Shown one piece after another: positions 1 through 7,594 of a stretch of DNA of 33,097 bases. Within the stretch, counting starts at the first letter, position 1, and every line of letters starts with the position of its first letter. The DNA is from Clostridiales bacterium (lineage in GTDB: Bacteria; Bacillota_E; Sulfobacillia; Sulfobacillales; JAIMBI01): assembly GCA_027318915.1 (NCBI GenBank), contig DAHVOH010000034.1, positions 1-33,097 of the forward strand, written 5' to 3'. The notes below the pieces were generated by a model. That model was not told the origin of the DNA. It saw only the letters and a program-made list of their open reading frames with translations, and ran no database searches. The translations under genes and the position numbers were made by a program.

Positions 1-1
1 C

Positions 2-643
2 AGCCATCGCGTCGTCTGGGACGCCACCTATCCCGGGGCGACCCGGGTGGAGGAACCGGGGTCGGAATGGCCCCAGTGCGCGCCCACGGCGCCTCCCGGC
101 GAATACCAGGCGGAACTGCGCGTCGGCGACCGGAGCGAGGTGCGCCGGTTCCGGCTGCTGCCGCCGCCCGACGTCGCCACCACTCCGGACGAATATCAGG
201 AGCAATTCCAGCTTCTGGTGCGCATCCGCGATCGGGTGAGCAGCATCCACGCCGCCTACAATCGCATCGCCAAACTGCGGGCCGAGGCGCTGGCCTGGGA
301 GTCCCGCATCGCCGGCCTGGAAACGGCGGAGTCCCTGAAGGAGTCCCTCCGGCGGGTCCAAGAGGGGGCCGACGAGGTGCGCGATGCCCTGATCCAGTGG
401 CGCATCGACAACTTCCAAGACTCCATCAACTTCCCGCCCAAGCTCAACAGCCAAGTCGCGCACCTCTTCCAGGTGGCGGCTTCGGCCGACGCCAAGCCCA
501 CCTCCCAGACCTACCAGGCTCTGGCCGGACTGGAGGACAAAGTGGCGGAGCAGCTGGCGCGGGTGGACCGGTTGATGGCGGAAGACGTCGCCGCCTTCAA
601 CGCGCAGGTGCGGGAACTGAATCTGCCGGCGCTGACGGTGTAA
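2..643 (+). CDS. C-terminal part of a VPS10/BNR-repeat glycosidase-like protein (5' end outside window)
   Basis: The reading frame is open from the window edge (first complete codon at base 2), so the N-terminus is missing. The first visible residues, HRVVWDATYPGA, followed by a PPGEYQAELRVGDRSEVRRF segment, match the short beta-sandwich that follows the beta-propeller in large bacterial VPS10/sortilin-like BNR-repeat proteins. These usually have a form like 'rfvWDLRYP...PGtYtvrLtvdG'. The remaining 140 residues are charged and helical, with a probable coiled coil around TPDEYQEQFQLLVRIRDRV and the stretch after it, typical of the C-terminal tail of that family. Such proteins are usually exported, and their substrate is mostly unknown. 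It is separated from the next gene, which converges on it, by a strong hairpin terminator. The family call rests on the tail only, so a different propeller protein is possible. Confidence 0.65.
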   Translation, partial: SHRVVWDATYPGATRVEEPGSEWPQCAPTAPPGEYQAELRVGDRSEVRRFRLLPPPDVATTPDEYQEQFQLLVRIRDRVSSIHAAYNRIAKLRAEALAWESRIAGLETAESLKESLRRVQEGADEVRDALIQWRIDNFQDSINFPPKLNSQVAHLFQVAASADAKPTSQTYQALAGLEDKVAEQLARVDRLMAEDVAAFNAQVRELNLPALTV

Positions 644-677
644 CGCCGTCTCGGTCCGGCGCGGGAACGATGCCGAC

Positions 678-707
678 AGCCGGGGGCCCCGTGGCCCCCG
701 GCTTTGT
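678..707 (+). terminator. Rho-independent terminator between convergent genes
   Basis: A perfect 11-bp stem AGCCGGGGGCC (678-688) / GGCCCCCGGCT (693-703) with a CCGT loop is followed by TTTGT. It lies 35 bases after the stop of the upstream plus-strand gene and just before the stop of the converging SDR gene. The stem would form on either strand, so it could act in both directions, but the T-rich tail is on the plus side only. Confidence 0.8.
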
Positions 708-710
708 CGA

Positions 711-1493
711 TCAGGAGGCCGACTGACCTCCGTCCACCGCCAGCACTTGCCCCGTCACGTAAGAGGAGGCGTCGGAGGCCAGAAACAGGGCGGCTCCCTT
801 CAGGTCGTCCACGTCCCCGAGGCGCCCCATGGGCACGGCGTCGAGAATGCGCCGCCGCACCGCGTCCTGGCGCAGCAGCCCCTCGGTCATGCGGGTCGGA
901 AAGAAGCCGGGCGCAATGGCGTTGACGCGCACCCCAAACGGCGCCCATTTGACCGCCAGATCGCGGGTGAACCCAATCACCGCGGCCTTGCTGGTGCTGT
1001 AGCCCAACGCGTTCAGTCCCTCGGCCGGCAGGCCCTTCAAGCCGGCGACCGAGGCGATGTTGATGACCGAACCGCGCCGGCGCTCCACCATTCTCCGCCC
1101 GAACGCCATGGTGAGGATCCAGGTGCCGGTCACGTTGACCGCCAGCACCTCATTCCAGCGCTCCACCGGAATGTCCCAGGGGTCGGCGCCCCAGGAGCGG
1201 CCGCTGTTGTTGACCAAAATGTCCACGTCGGCAAACCGCGCGTGCACCGCGTCCGCCAGATGGTGCGCGCTGGCGGGGTCGGCCAGATCCAGGGACAGGC
1301 CCACCGCCTCCACCCCGAAGCGCTGATGAAGCTCCTCCGCCACGCGCACGCAGTCCGCACCGTGGCGGGAGGCGATAACCACCGAAGCCCCGGCCTCCGC
1401 CACGGCTTCGGCCACGGCCCGGCCAATTCCCCGGCTGCCGCCGGTGATGACGGCGGTGCGCCCGGCCAGCGTGAATCGATCGCCCACTCCCAC
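711..1493 (-). CDS. SDR-family NAD(P)-dependent oxidoreductase
   Basis: A 260-aa classical short-chain dehydrogenase/reductase, the normal length for the family. It has the cofactor motif TGGSRGIG (residues 17-24), the NNSG motif (95-98), and the full catalytic tetrad N120, S148, Y165 and K169 (YSTSK). A C-terminal SYVTGQVLAVDGGQS segment is typical of gluconate-5-dehydrogenase and 3-oxoacyl-ACP-reductase-like members. It would reduce or oxidise a carbonyl/alcohol in the cytoplasm; the substrate cannot be read from sequence. The start is a GTG preceded by GAGGTGAT six bases upstream. An ATG a few bases upstream is in another frame. It is divergent from the gene at 1610 and shares a 116-bp intergenic region with it. 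Confidence 0.93.
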   Translation of the reverse strand: MGVGDRFTLAGRTAVITGGSRGIGRAVAEAVAEAGASVVIASRHGADCVRVAEELHQRFGVEAVGLSLDLADPASAHHLADAVHARFADVDILVNNSGRSWGADPWDIPVERWNEVLAVNVTGTWILTMAFGRRMVERRRGSVINIASVAGLKGLPAEGLNALGYSTSKAAVIGFTRDLAVKWAPFGVRVNAIAPGFFPTRMTEGLLRQDAVRRRILDAVPMGRLGDVDDLKGAALFLASDASSYVTGQVLAVDGGQSAS

Positions 1494-1557
1494 GACATCA
1501 CCTCGGCACGCCGCTCGGACGCCGGCGCTCCCCTTAATTTATCGTGAGGCGCCGCCG

Positions 1558-1587
1558 GCCGCAATGCGGCGTCGGCCCATAATGGGC
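1558..1587. promoter_or_regulatory. Two tandem 13-bp palindromes in a divergent intergenic region
   Basis: Between the divergent SDR gene and the gene at 1610 lie two perfect odd-length palindromes: GCCGCAATGCGGC (1558-1570) and GCCCATAATGGGC (1575-1587). They are separated by 4 bases, with centres 17 bases apart. Each has 6-bp arms around a central A, and both start with GCC and end with GGC. A nearby AT-rich patch (TTAATTTAT, 1534-1542) and CATAAT (1579-1584) could be -10 elements. They may be paired operator sites or small hairpins in the 5' UTR of the plus-strand gene. I recognise no known regulator site. Confidence 0.4.
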
Positions 1588-1609
1588 TATCACATCCCGA
1601 GGTGACGAT

Positions 1610-2362
1610 ATGCGCACGCCGCTCGTGCTCACGGCCACCATCCATCCCCGCGCGGTGCCCCACATGGTGCTCCGCAACCCGGCCGAACGCTGGCGCCAGT
1701 ATCGCGCCGCGCTCAGCTTTTGGCTCACCCGGCCGGGTCTGCGCGAATATGTGTTCTGCGAGAACAGCGGCGCCGCGGTGGACTATCAACCCCTGCTGGC
1801 TCTGGCCAAAGCGTACGGCAAGACCTTGGAGCTCGTCCTCTTCGACGACAACGCCGCGGCGCGGCGTTACGGCAAGGGCTACGGCGAAGGCGACCTGCTG
1901 GCCCGCGCCTGGGCGCACAGCGCGCTGCTGGCCGGCGCCGACGGGTTTTACAAGGTAACCGGCCGCCTCATCGTCTTGAACTTTGATCGCATCGAGCGCG
2001 TGGCCCGGCGCCGTCCCGCCGTCTTTGCCAACCGGTTCCTGGGTCAGGCCGACTGGGTGGACACGCGGTTCTTCAAAGTCTCGGCGCCGCTGTTTCGCGA
2101 GCGGCTCCAGGACGCGCATCGGTCGGTGACGGAGCTCGGGCCTCCGTCGCGTCGCTGGGCCCTTGGCCAAGCCTATGCGCGGGCGCTGTCCGGATTGTCG
2201 CTGCCGTCGTTTTTCCCCATGCCGCAGTATCGCGGCATGTCCGGCTACGGGCTGGTCTATGAAGACCCCGCCTGGAAGCTTTGGATCAAAAGCGGGCTCT
2301 GCCTGGCGGGCGCGTATCGCATCGGCCGGGCGCACGCCCGACCCGACGCGCCGGGACCTTGA
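1610..2362 (+). CDS. Probable sugar-transferase-like protein of polysaccharide clusters
   Basis: A 250-aa soluble protein with no signal peptide. The ATG is preceded by GAGGTGA at good spacing. The N-terminus (LVLTATIHPRAVP) and the order of the segments YVFCENSG (around residue 46), LFDDN (around 78), YGKGYGEGDLLARAW and GFYKVTGRLIVL (around 110-120) resemble a poorly described group of glycosyltransferase-like proteins in capsule and O-antigen clusters, which typically carry 'KGyGEgeli...FyKitGRl'. In that group the conserved Gly/Glu and Lys/Thr/Arg patches may bind a nucleotide sugar, but this is inference. It stands alone between a divergent and a convergent neighbour. The assignment is from motif memory only; I cannot name a GT family. 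Confidence 0.5.
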   Translation: MRTPLVLTATIHPRAVPHMVLRNPAERWRQYRAALSFWLTRPGLREYVFCENSGAAVDYQPLLALAKAYGKTLELVLFDDNAAARRYGKGYGEGDLLARAWAHSALLAGADGFYKVTGRLIVLNFDRIERVARRRPAVFANRFLGQADWVDTRFFKVSAPLFRERLQDAHRSVTELGPPSRRWALGQAYARALSGLSLPSFFPMPQYRGMSGYGLVYEDPAWKLWIKSGLCLAGAYRIGRAHARPDAPGP

Positions 2363-2430
2363 TCGGGATGGGCGCCGAGGTTCCGAGCGGGACACCGCCG
2401 GGTCCACGGCCGCCGGCACATCGGCGCCGG

Positions 2431-3027
2431 TCACGGATCTCCCCGCCCTCCCCCATCCGGCGTGCCGCGGCCGCCCGCATCCGGCGCGGCATAGTCGCGA
2501 AGCCGCTCCACCGCCTCCCCTCCGTCCCGGACCATGAGCAGCTCACGCTGGTGGGCACGCAGATAAGCCACCGACTGGCCCATCTGCCTTTGCTCGTAGT
2601 GCCAATTCGTGCTGAGCGTGCGGCCTAGGTTCCAGACGCCCTGCCACATCTTCGTCAGCGCCCGGCCCAGGAACCGCCGGACCACCACCCGGTAGGTGCG
2701 CCGCCAGCGGGCCGGACTCAGGACCACCACCACCTCGGCCCGCTCCAGCGCCGCCGGCCAGTAGTAAATGCCTTCGGTCACGAAAGCCTCTTGCGCCAGA
2801 ATGTAGCTCCGCACCACATCCTTGACGTCGTCGGCGACATTGCCCAGCAGGATATCGTCCAGGGAATAAAACGGCACGTCCAGCCAGCGGGCGAGCTCCC
2901 GGCCCAACCGGGTTTTGCCGCTGCCCGGCGGGCCGATGATGTGCACGCGGCGGACGGCCGGACGGCCGCCGTCGCCGCCGAGGGCCCGGGCCCACGGCGG
3001 ATTTCCTCTCCGGTTGGCCCGCGCCAC
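2431..3027 (-). CDS. Small P-loop kinase (adenylate-kinase-like / FlaR-like)
   Basis: About 198 aa. The Walker A motif GPPGSGKT follows a beta strand VRRVHII, then ARWLDVPFYSLDDI and an EGIYYW segment, an order seen in the small adenylate-kinase-like 'topology modulation'/FlaR P-loop proteins. The middle is Arg-rich (RWRRTYRVVVRRFLGRAL), as in a lid or nucleotide-binding region. It probably phosphorylates a small molecule or nucleotide; the substrate is unknown. The best start is a GTG at 3027, two bases after the TAG of the upstream glycosyltransferase gene, so the two are probably co-transcribed and coupled. A GTG immediately before HIIGPPG (about 2943) is a later alternative. Open frame continues upstream of 3027 but overlaps the neighbour. 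The tail is Gly/Arg-rich and low in complexity. Confidence 0.75.
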   Translation of the reverse strand: MARANRRGNPPWARALGGDGGRPAVRRVHIIGPPGSGKTRLGRELARWLDVPFYSLDDILLGNVADDVKDVVRSYILAQEAFVTEGIYYWPAALERAEVVVVLSPARWRRTYRVVVRRFLGRALTKMWQGVWNLGRTLSTNWHYEQRQMGQSVAYLRAHQRELLMVRDGGEAVERLRDYAAPDAGGRGTPDGGGRGDP

Positions 3028-3029
3028 CG

Positions 3030-4031
3030 CTAGCGCTCGCCCCCGGTCAGGGCACGGCCATCCCGAGACCACGCGCGGACGTCCTGCGGCGTTCCCAGTC
3101 CCGCCGGCACCCCGTCGACGGGGGCCGTGAGCCCCTCCACCACCCCGCACAACGACGCCAGCCCGAAGACCGCGGCGTGCCCGATGTAGCCCGCCACACC
3201 GGCCGCCGTATCCCGCAGGTGCCGGGCTACACTGCGCCGCACCCCCGTCCCGGTCCGATACTTGCGCAGCAGGTAGAGCCGGTTTCGCACGGCCGACTTC
3301 CGGTACAGGAAATTGTGGCGAGTTCGTGCCACGCCGTCGGTGCGGGCGGCGGCCCGGTGCTCCGCCACGGCGTCGGCCGTAAACCAGATGCCGTCGTGGA
3401 TCTGGCCCAGTCGCACAAAGAAATCGGTTTCCTCCAGATGGCCCGAACCGGAATACGCCGGATCAAATCCGCCCACGTCCAGAGCGACCCGACGAAGCAC
3501 CGAGAAGTTGCCCCCCGGGAGATGGGGCACCCGCACGGGCCGGGACGGCCGGCTCCGCCAGTCCGCCGCGATCAGGTCGCGGGCCAGATCCAGACTGGCC
3601 ACCGTCGACGGCCCCACATCCGGTTCCCACGGATGATAGATGATGCGACCGCCGGTGGCGACCGCGTGCAGCGTGCGGTAAGGCTCCAGCAGGGCGTCCA
3701 GCCATCCGGGGCGCACGAAGCAGTCGTCGTCCAGGTAGACCACGATGTCGCCGTGTGCGAGGGTCAGGGCGGTGTTGCGCGCGCGCACCAAACTGAAGGG
3801 CACATCGCCGAAGTAGGCATGCCGACCGTCCACCCGGGCGACGAGATCGTCCAGGATGTCGGGCCGGCCGCGCGAGGTGTCGACAATCAGCAGCTCGGTC
3901 GACCAGGCCGACGCGCGCATTTCAGCGGTCACGCGGCGGATGCACTCGCGCAGCACGGCGCCCCGGTCGCGGGTGGGCACCGCGATGGTGGCCGACTTGG
4001 GCCCCCCGGCCAAACGACTTTCCCTGTCCAT
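3030..4031 (-). CDS. Glycosyltransferase family 2
   Basis: A 333-aa GT-A fold enzyme with no clear membrane anchor. Residues 12-130 carry the GT2 core: SATIAVPTRDRGAVLREC at the start, LLIVDTSRG, SLVRARNTALTLAHGDIVVYLDDD with the metal/nucleotide-binding DDD, and then PGWLDALL. The acceptor side has PHLPGGNFSVLRR, VGGFDP and LEETDFFVRL, where the ED pair is typical of the catalytic base region. It would transfer a sugar from a nucleotide donor to a glycan or lipid-linked acceptor on the cytoplasmic side. The ATG at 4031 has only a weak ribosome binding site. It is the first gene of a two-gene unit with the P-loop kinase (2-base gap) and is divergent from the DUF1616 gene. Confidence 0.9.
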   Translation of the reverse strand: MDRESRLAGGPKSATIAVPTRDRGAVLRECIRRVTAEMRASAWSTELLIVDTSRGRPDILDDLVARVDGRHAYFGDVPFSLVRARNTALTLAHGDIVVYLDDDCFVRPGWLDALLEPYRTLHAVATGGRIIYHPWEPDVGPSTVASLDLARDLIAADWRSRPSRPVRVPHLPGGNFSVLRRVALDVGGFDPAYSGSGHLEETDFFVRLGQIHDGIWFTADAVAEHRAAARTDGVARTRHNFLYRKSAVRNRLYLLRKYRTGTGVRRSVARHLRDTAAGVAGYIGHAAVFGLASLCGVVEGLTAPVDGVPAGLGTPQDVRAWSRDGRALTGGER

Positions 4032-4081
4032 GAGGTCAGTCTACCGAGGTTCTCCGCCGATGGGCGCGGTCTCGGGCTGCG

Positions 4082-4120
4082 CGTAAAGAAACGTAAAGCC
4101 CGCGCGGCGGCTTGCCGCCG
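4082..4120. promoter_or_regulatory. CGTAAAG direct repeat and adjacent hairpin in divergent promoter region
   Basis: The 215-bp gap between divergent genes (4032-4246) contains CGTAAAG at 4082-4088 and again at 4092-4098, exactly 10 bases apart, an AT-rich island in GC-rich DNA. A tight hairpin CGGCGGC-TT-GCCGCCG follows at 4105-4120. Direct 7-mers one helical turn apart are the usual shape of sites for OmpR-family response regulators, and one such regulator is encoded at 17539-18270. The same 7-mer occurs upstream of that regulator gene (minus strand, 18324-18330). The link is inference. Confidence 0.35.
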
Positions 4121-4246
4121 GGCGAGAAGTCCCCCATCCGGACAGCCGGGACGCGTTCTCCACCCTCGAACCGGAAGGCGCCGGACCGGCGGTCGCCGCG
4201 TGGCTCGACCCGCCGCGCCGGCCGGCCGTCAATCAGGTCGGAAGGG

Positions 4247-5134
4247 ATGGTCATCGGGACAATGCTGCCAGGATCCACGGCCGCGCCCGCCGCGCCGGAA
4301 GGGGCCCCGCGAGTCCGGCCCACCGCCCCGCTCTGGGACATTGCCGCCGCCATGGGGATCATGGCCGCCGCGACCGCCCTGGCCCGTGGCCCCGGGGCGA
4401 ACGCCGAGTTCCTGCGCGCGGCCGTGGGTCTGCCGGCCGCGCTGGCGGTGCCGGGCTACCTCCTGATGCTGGTGTTGTTCCCCCGTCGAACCGCGCTCCG
4501 CCGCCACGAACGCTGGACGCTGGCGGTGGTGTTGAGCGCCGCCCTCTGCATCTTCGCCGCCTGGGCCCTGAGTCGCGTCCACGCGAGTCTGACGGCCGCG
4601 CACGTCACCGGAGCGCTCCTGCTGCTCGATCTGGCCCTGGCCGTTCCGGCGGCCGGCATCCGGCGGCGGACGCGAGACCCGTACCGCCCGTCCCCGATCC
4701 CCTCCGAGACGCTCACCGTGGGCGCGCTCGGGATCGCCCTCCTGGTCACCGCCGGCCTCGTCGCCACCGCCGGCCTGAATACCCGGGCGACGGCGTTCTT
4801 TGTCACCGGCGGGCGGCGCGGCGCGATGCTGCAAGGGTATCCTTTCACCCTGAATCCCGGTCAAGGCGACACGGTGGTGCTGCACATCACCAATCCCCAG
4901 CCGCGGCGCCGGCGTTTTGAGCTCATCACCCTGGTGGATGCGCGGATGTGGGCCACCCGCGCCGTCACCATCCCGGCCGGCGGGCGCTGGTCGCTGCCCG
5001 TCCGGCTTCCCACCCGACCATCGGGCCGGCTGCGGGTGGCTTTCATCCTCAAGCAGCCCCCGTCCTCCCGGATCTTTCGCGAGCTGTGGCTGTTCTACAC
5101 GGTGCGCGCCGTACGCCCGCCGCCGTTTCCCTGA
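4247..5134 (+). CDS. DUF1616-domain membrane protein
   Basis: About 295 aa. Five hydrophobic helices are visible: near LWDIAAAMGIMAAATAL, LRAAVGLPAALAVPGYLLM, WTLAVVLSAALCIFAAWAL, GALLLLDLALAVPA and VGALGIALLVTAGLVATAGL. The segment GLPAALAVPGYLLMLVLFPRR matches the hallmark of DUF1616 ('Glpf.lflPGy.l...lFPr'). After the last helix comes a beta-rich domain of about 110 residues (NPGQGDTVVLHITNPQPRRRRFEL), probably Ig-like and outside the cell. DUF1616 proteins are membrane proteins of unknown function, common in archaea and some bacteria, often near surface-glycan genes. The ATG at 4247 has AGG nine bases upstream; an ATG at 4262 is an alternative. Open frame extends back to 4112, but that part is Arg/Pro-rich and unlikely to be translated. 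It is the first gene of a plus-strand unit with two GT4 genes. Confidence 0.75.
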   Translation: MVIGTMLPGSTAAPAAPEGAPRVRPTAPLWDIAAAMGIMAAATALARGPGANAEFLRAAVGLPAALAVPGYLLMLVLFPRRTALRRHERWTLAVVLSAALCIFAAWALSRVHASLTAAHVTGALLLLDLALAVPAAGIRRRTRDPYRPSPIPSETLTVGALGIALLVTAGLVATAGLNTRATAFFVTGGRRGAMLQGYPFTLNPGQGDTVVLHITNPQPRRRRFELITLVDARMWATRAVTIPAGGRWSLPVRLPTRPSGRLRVAFILKQPPSSRIFRELWLFYTVRAVRPPPFP

Positions 5135-5168
5135 GTGTGGCCGATGCCGTCGCGCGGGTCGGTGCTCT

Positions 5169-5178
5169 CTCTTAAGAG
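5169..5178. promoter_or_regulatory. CTCTTAAGAG palindrome upstream of the GT4 pair
   Basis: A perfect 10-bp palindrome, CTCTTAAGAG, lies in the 161-bp gap between the DUF1616 gene and the first GT4 gene and is the only AT-rich patch there. A related string, CTCTCTTAAAC, is found on the minus strand upstream of the response regulator gene (about 18313-18323). It may be an operator; no assigned factor. Confidence 0.25.
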
Positions 5179-5295
5179 TCCTCAGGGTTGGCGGGTTCGC
5201 GACCAGGGACCGCCGAAGCTCGCAGGAGAACGCATTGTCATGGGGGCCCAGGGGACGACCCGGGGCCGAAAACCCGCACAGGGGAGCAGCCGATC

Positions 5296-6441
5296 ATGCG
5301 CGTGGGACTGCTGACGTACGGCATGGGCGAACGGCCGACCGGCATCGGCCGGTATGCGATGCAGCTGGCCCATGCGCTCCGCCGGCTCGACCCCTCTTTG
5401 GAGCTCGTGCTGTTGAGTCCGTCGCTTCGACACGCCGCCCCGTGGCAGCGCGACTTTCGCACCGTCCGCACGCCCGCGCTCGCCAACCTGCCCCTGCTGG
5501 TCGCGGCGGGCCCCTGGGCGCTGTCACGCGCCGCGCGGCGCCTCGGACTGGACATTCTCCACGACCCCTGCGGCATCGCCCCCTTTGTGGGCCGTTGGGG
5601 GCCGGTGGGCAAGGTGGTCACCATCCACGACGTGGCGCCCTTGGTGTCGCCCCAGTACGAACCCTGGCTCTCGCGCCTCGTGTTCAACACTTACGTGCCC
5701 TGGAGCCGCTGGACCGCCGACGCCGTCATCACCGTCAGCCACGCCTCCAAGCGGGATCTCGTCGAACGGGTCGGTTTGCCGCCCCGCCTGGTTCATGTGG
5801 TGGCGCCGAGCACGGCGCGGCCCACCGACGGGCGCCTCGCCGCGCTGGAAGCCCGCGTCCCGGCCGTCCTGGGGCACTATGGCCTCCGCGCGCCCTACTT
5901 CCTGGTCGTGACCGACTTTCATCCCCGCAAGAACTTGAAGACGGTGCTTGATGCCCTGCGGCTCGTCCGGGCGCGCCGGCCCGACATCGAGCTGGCGGTG
6001 GCCGGCCGCCCGCGCTGGAAAGACCGGACCCTGCCGCTCCGGTCCCTCTATCACCAACCGGGCGTGCGCCTGCTGGGCTATGTTCCGGACGACACCCTCG
6101 GCGCCCTCTATGTCGGGGCCACGGCGCTCCTGATGCTGTCCCACCTGGAGGGCTTCGGCAGCCCGGCGTTGGAAGCCATGGCGCACGGCACCCCCGTGAT
6201 CGCCAGCGACCGGTCGTCGTTGCCGGAAGTCGTCGGACCGGCGGGGCTCTATGTGGATCCGACGCGGGCCACCGACGCCGCCCGGGCCATGGAACAACTC
6301 CTCCACGCCCCGGACCTGCGGGCCGCCCTCGGACACCTGGGCCGTCGGCGCGCCGCCCGCGGCAGCTGGACCCGCGCGGCTCTGGCCACGCGCGGGATCT
6401 ACCAAGCGGTCCGGAGAGTGCGCACCCGTGATATTGGTTGA
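5296..6441 (+). CDS. Glycosyltransferase family 4 (GT-B)
   Basis: A 381-aa retaining GT-B glycosyltransferase of normal length. The N-terminal Rossmann domain begins MRVGLLTYGMG and carries the GIGRYAMQLAHAL loop of the acceptor side, with TIHDVAPL and ITVSHASKRDL further on. The C-terminal domain has FLVVTDFHPRKNLKTVLDAL and the EX7E motif at E285/E293 (EGFGSPALEAM), which binds the nucleotide sugar. It resembles the mannosyl/glucosyl-transferase members of polysaccharide clusters; donor and acceptor are unknown. The ATG at 5296 has AGGGGAG about nine bases upstream and precedes the first beta strand; longer in-frame starts add only low-complexity sequence. It overlaps the next GT4 gene by 14 bases. 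Likely a consecutive pair acting on the same glycan. Confidence 0.92.
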   Translation: MRVGLLTYGMGERPTGIGRYAMQLAHALRRLDPSLELVLLSPSLRHAAPWQRDFRTVRTPALANLPLLVAAGPWALSRAARRLGLDILHDPCGIAPFVGRWGPVGKVVTIHDVAPLVSPQYEPWLSRLVFNTYVPWSRWTADAVITVSHASKRDLVERVGLPPRLVHVVAPSTARPTDGRLAALEARVPAVLGHYGLRAPYFLVVTDFHPRKNLKTVLDALRLVRARRPDIELAVAGRPRWKDRTLPLRSLYHQPGVRLLGYVPDDTLGALYVGATALLMLSHLEGFGSPALEAMAHGTPVIASDRSSLPEVVGPAGLYVDPTRATDAARAMEQLLHAPDLRAALGHLGRRRAARGSWTRAALATRGIYQAVRRVRTRDIG

Positions 6442-7594
6442 CGCGACGCCGCTGCAGTCGGAGCATCGCCTGCGCGGCGTCGGCACCTATGTGCGCCATC
6501 TGGCGCCGGCGCTGGCCTTACGGCTCGGCTCCGACGTGCGCTTTGCCTGCTCCGTCCGCCCTCGCGACACGCTGCCGGAGGCGGTGCTCAGCCGGGCGGT
6601 GTGGGGGGTGCGCGGACACCGCCCGGCGCAGGTCTACTGGCTGTACAACGAATGGTTCCTGCGCTCCGTGATGCGGAAAAGCGGCTCCCGCCTGTTTCAT
6701 GCCACCGATTTCAACGGCGTGGTCACCTGGCCCCACGTCGTCACCGTCGCGACCTTGCACGATCTCATCGCGCTGGAGGCCCCGCCCGCCGGCTTCGGGC
6801 CGTCCGCCCAAGCCAGCGCCCTGCGCTGGCACGTCTATTTTCACCGCAAGCTGGCCCGGGTGCACCGTCTCATTGCCGTCAGCCGGCATGTCAAAGAGAC
6901 GGCCGTCCGGCTGTTGCGCCTGCCCGCCGACCGCATCGACGTCGTCTACCCCGGCACGGACTTGACCCGGTTTGAGACGCCGGCCGAGGCGTCGCCCTAC
7001 CGCCGCTACGCCCCCTATCTCCTCTTTGTCGGCCCGCCCCGCGCCAACAAGAACTTTCATCGCGTCTGGCCGGCCTTTGCCGGCCTGGCGCCGCGCCATC
7101 CCCGTCTCCGCCTGCTGGTGGCCGGCGTGTGGACGCCCCGCGAAACGCAGTGGCTGGAGGCGGACGCCACGCGCCGGGGGTTGCGCGGACGCGTGGTGGT
7201 GCTCGGGTATGTGCCGTCGGAGAGGATGGCCGGCCTGTTTCAACACGCCGCCGGGTTGATGTTTCCGTCCGAGGCGGAGGGATTCGGGTCCCCCATCGTG
7301 GAGGCGATGGCGGCCGGCACGCCCGTCATCACGGCCAATCGCGGAGCGGTGGCGGAAGTGGGCGGCGGGGCGGTGCTGTCCGTGGATCCCGAGTCCGTGG
7401 AGGACATGGCGCGCGCCATGGAGACCCTGGCCAGCCGCCCCCGGCTGCGCGAGCAGTTGATCCGGCGCGGCCGCGCCCGTGCTCGTCGATTCTCCACCGA
7501 GGCCATGGCGGAGCAGACGATCGCGGTCTATGATCGAGCCTTGGCGGCATCGCCTAATTTTGAAAGGGCGTCTTCGGCGCCGTTCGATAGATGA
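6428..7594 (+). CDS. Glycosyltransferase family 4 (GT-B)
   Basis: A 388-aa GT4 enzyme. It starts at a GTG (VILVDATPLQ) with GGAGAG nine bases upstream, inside the last 14 bases of the preceding GT4 gene, so translation is probably coupled. Visible motifs are the acceptor-side loop GVGTYVRHLAPAL, VVTVATLHDLIAL, RLIAVSRHVKETAVRLL, LLFVGPPRANKNFHRV, and the EX7E motif at E284/E292 (EGFGSPIVEAM) followed by AAGTPVITANRGAVAEVGG. Cytoplasmic or membrane-associated. The two neighbours share only family-level similarity, so they probably add different linkages. Its 3' end overlaps the converging GT-C gene by 41 bases, the largest overlap in the window. Confidence 0.92.
   Translation: MILVDATPLQSEHRLRGVGTYVRHLAPALALRLGSDVRFACSVRPRDTLPEAVLSRAVWGVRGHRPAQVYWLYNEWFLRSVMRKSGSRLFHATDFNGVVTWPHVVTVATLHDLIALEAPPAGFGPSAQASALRWHVYFHRKLARVHRLIAVSRHVKETAVRLLRLPADRIDVVYPGTDLTRFETPAEASPYRRYAPYLLFVGPPRANKNFHRVWPAFAGLAPRHPRLRLLVAGVWTPRETQWLEADATRRGLRGRVVVLGYVPSERMAGLFQHAAGLMFPSEAEGFGSPIVEAMAAGTPVITANRGAVAEVGGGAVLSVDPESVEDMARAMETLASRPRLREQLIRRGRARARRFSTEAMAEQTIAVYDRALAASPNFERASSAPFDR

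Noticed and set aside
747..1547. Plus-strand protein opposite the SDR gene, and many similar long antisense frames
   Set aside because: High GC creates long mirror frames; these are rich in Arg, Gly, Pro and His, have no ribosome binding site and no domain, and the opposite strand holds an intact family.
2363..2430. Terminator between the sugar-transferase-like gene and the P-loop kinase gene
   Set aside because: Only short imperfect GC stems and no T-tract are present.
4112..4246. Longer DUF1616 N-terminus
   Set aside because: The 45 residues are Arg/Pro/Ser-rich with no ribosome binding site and include the intergenic hairpin.
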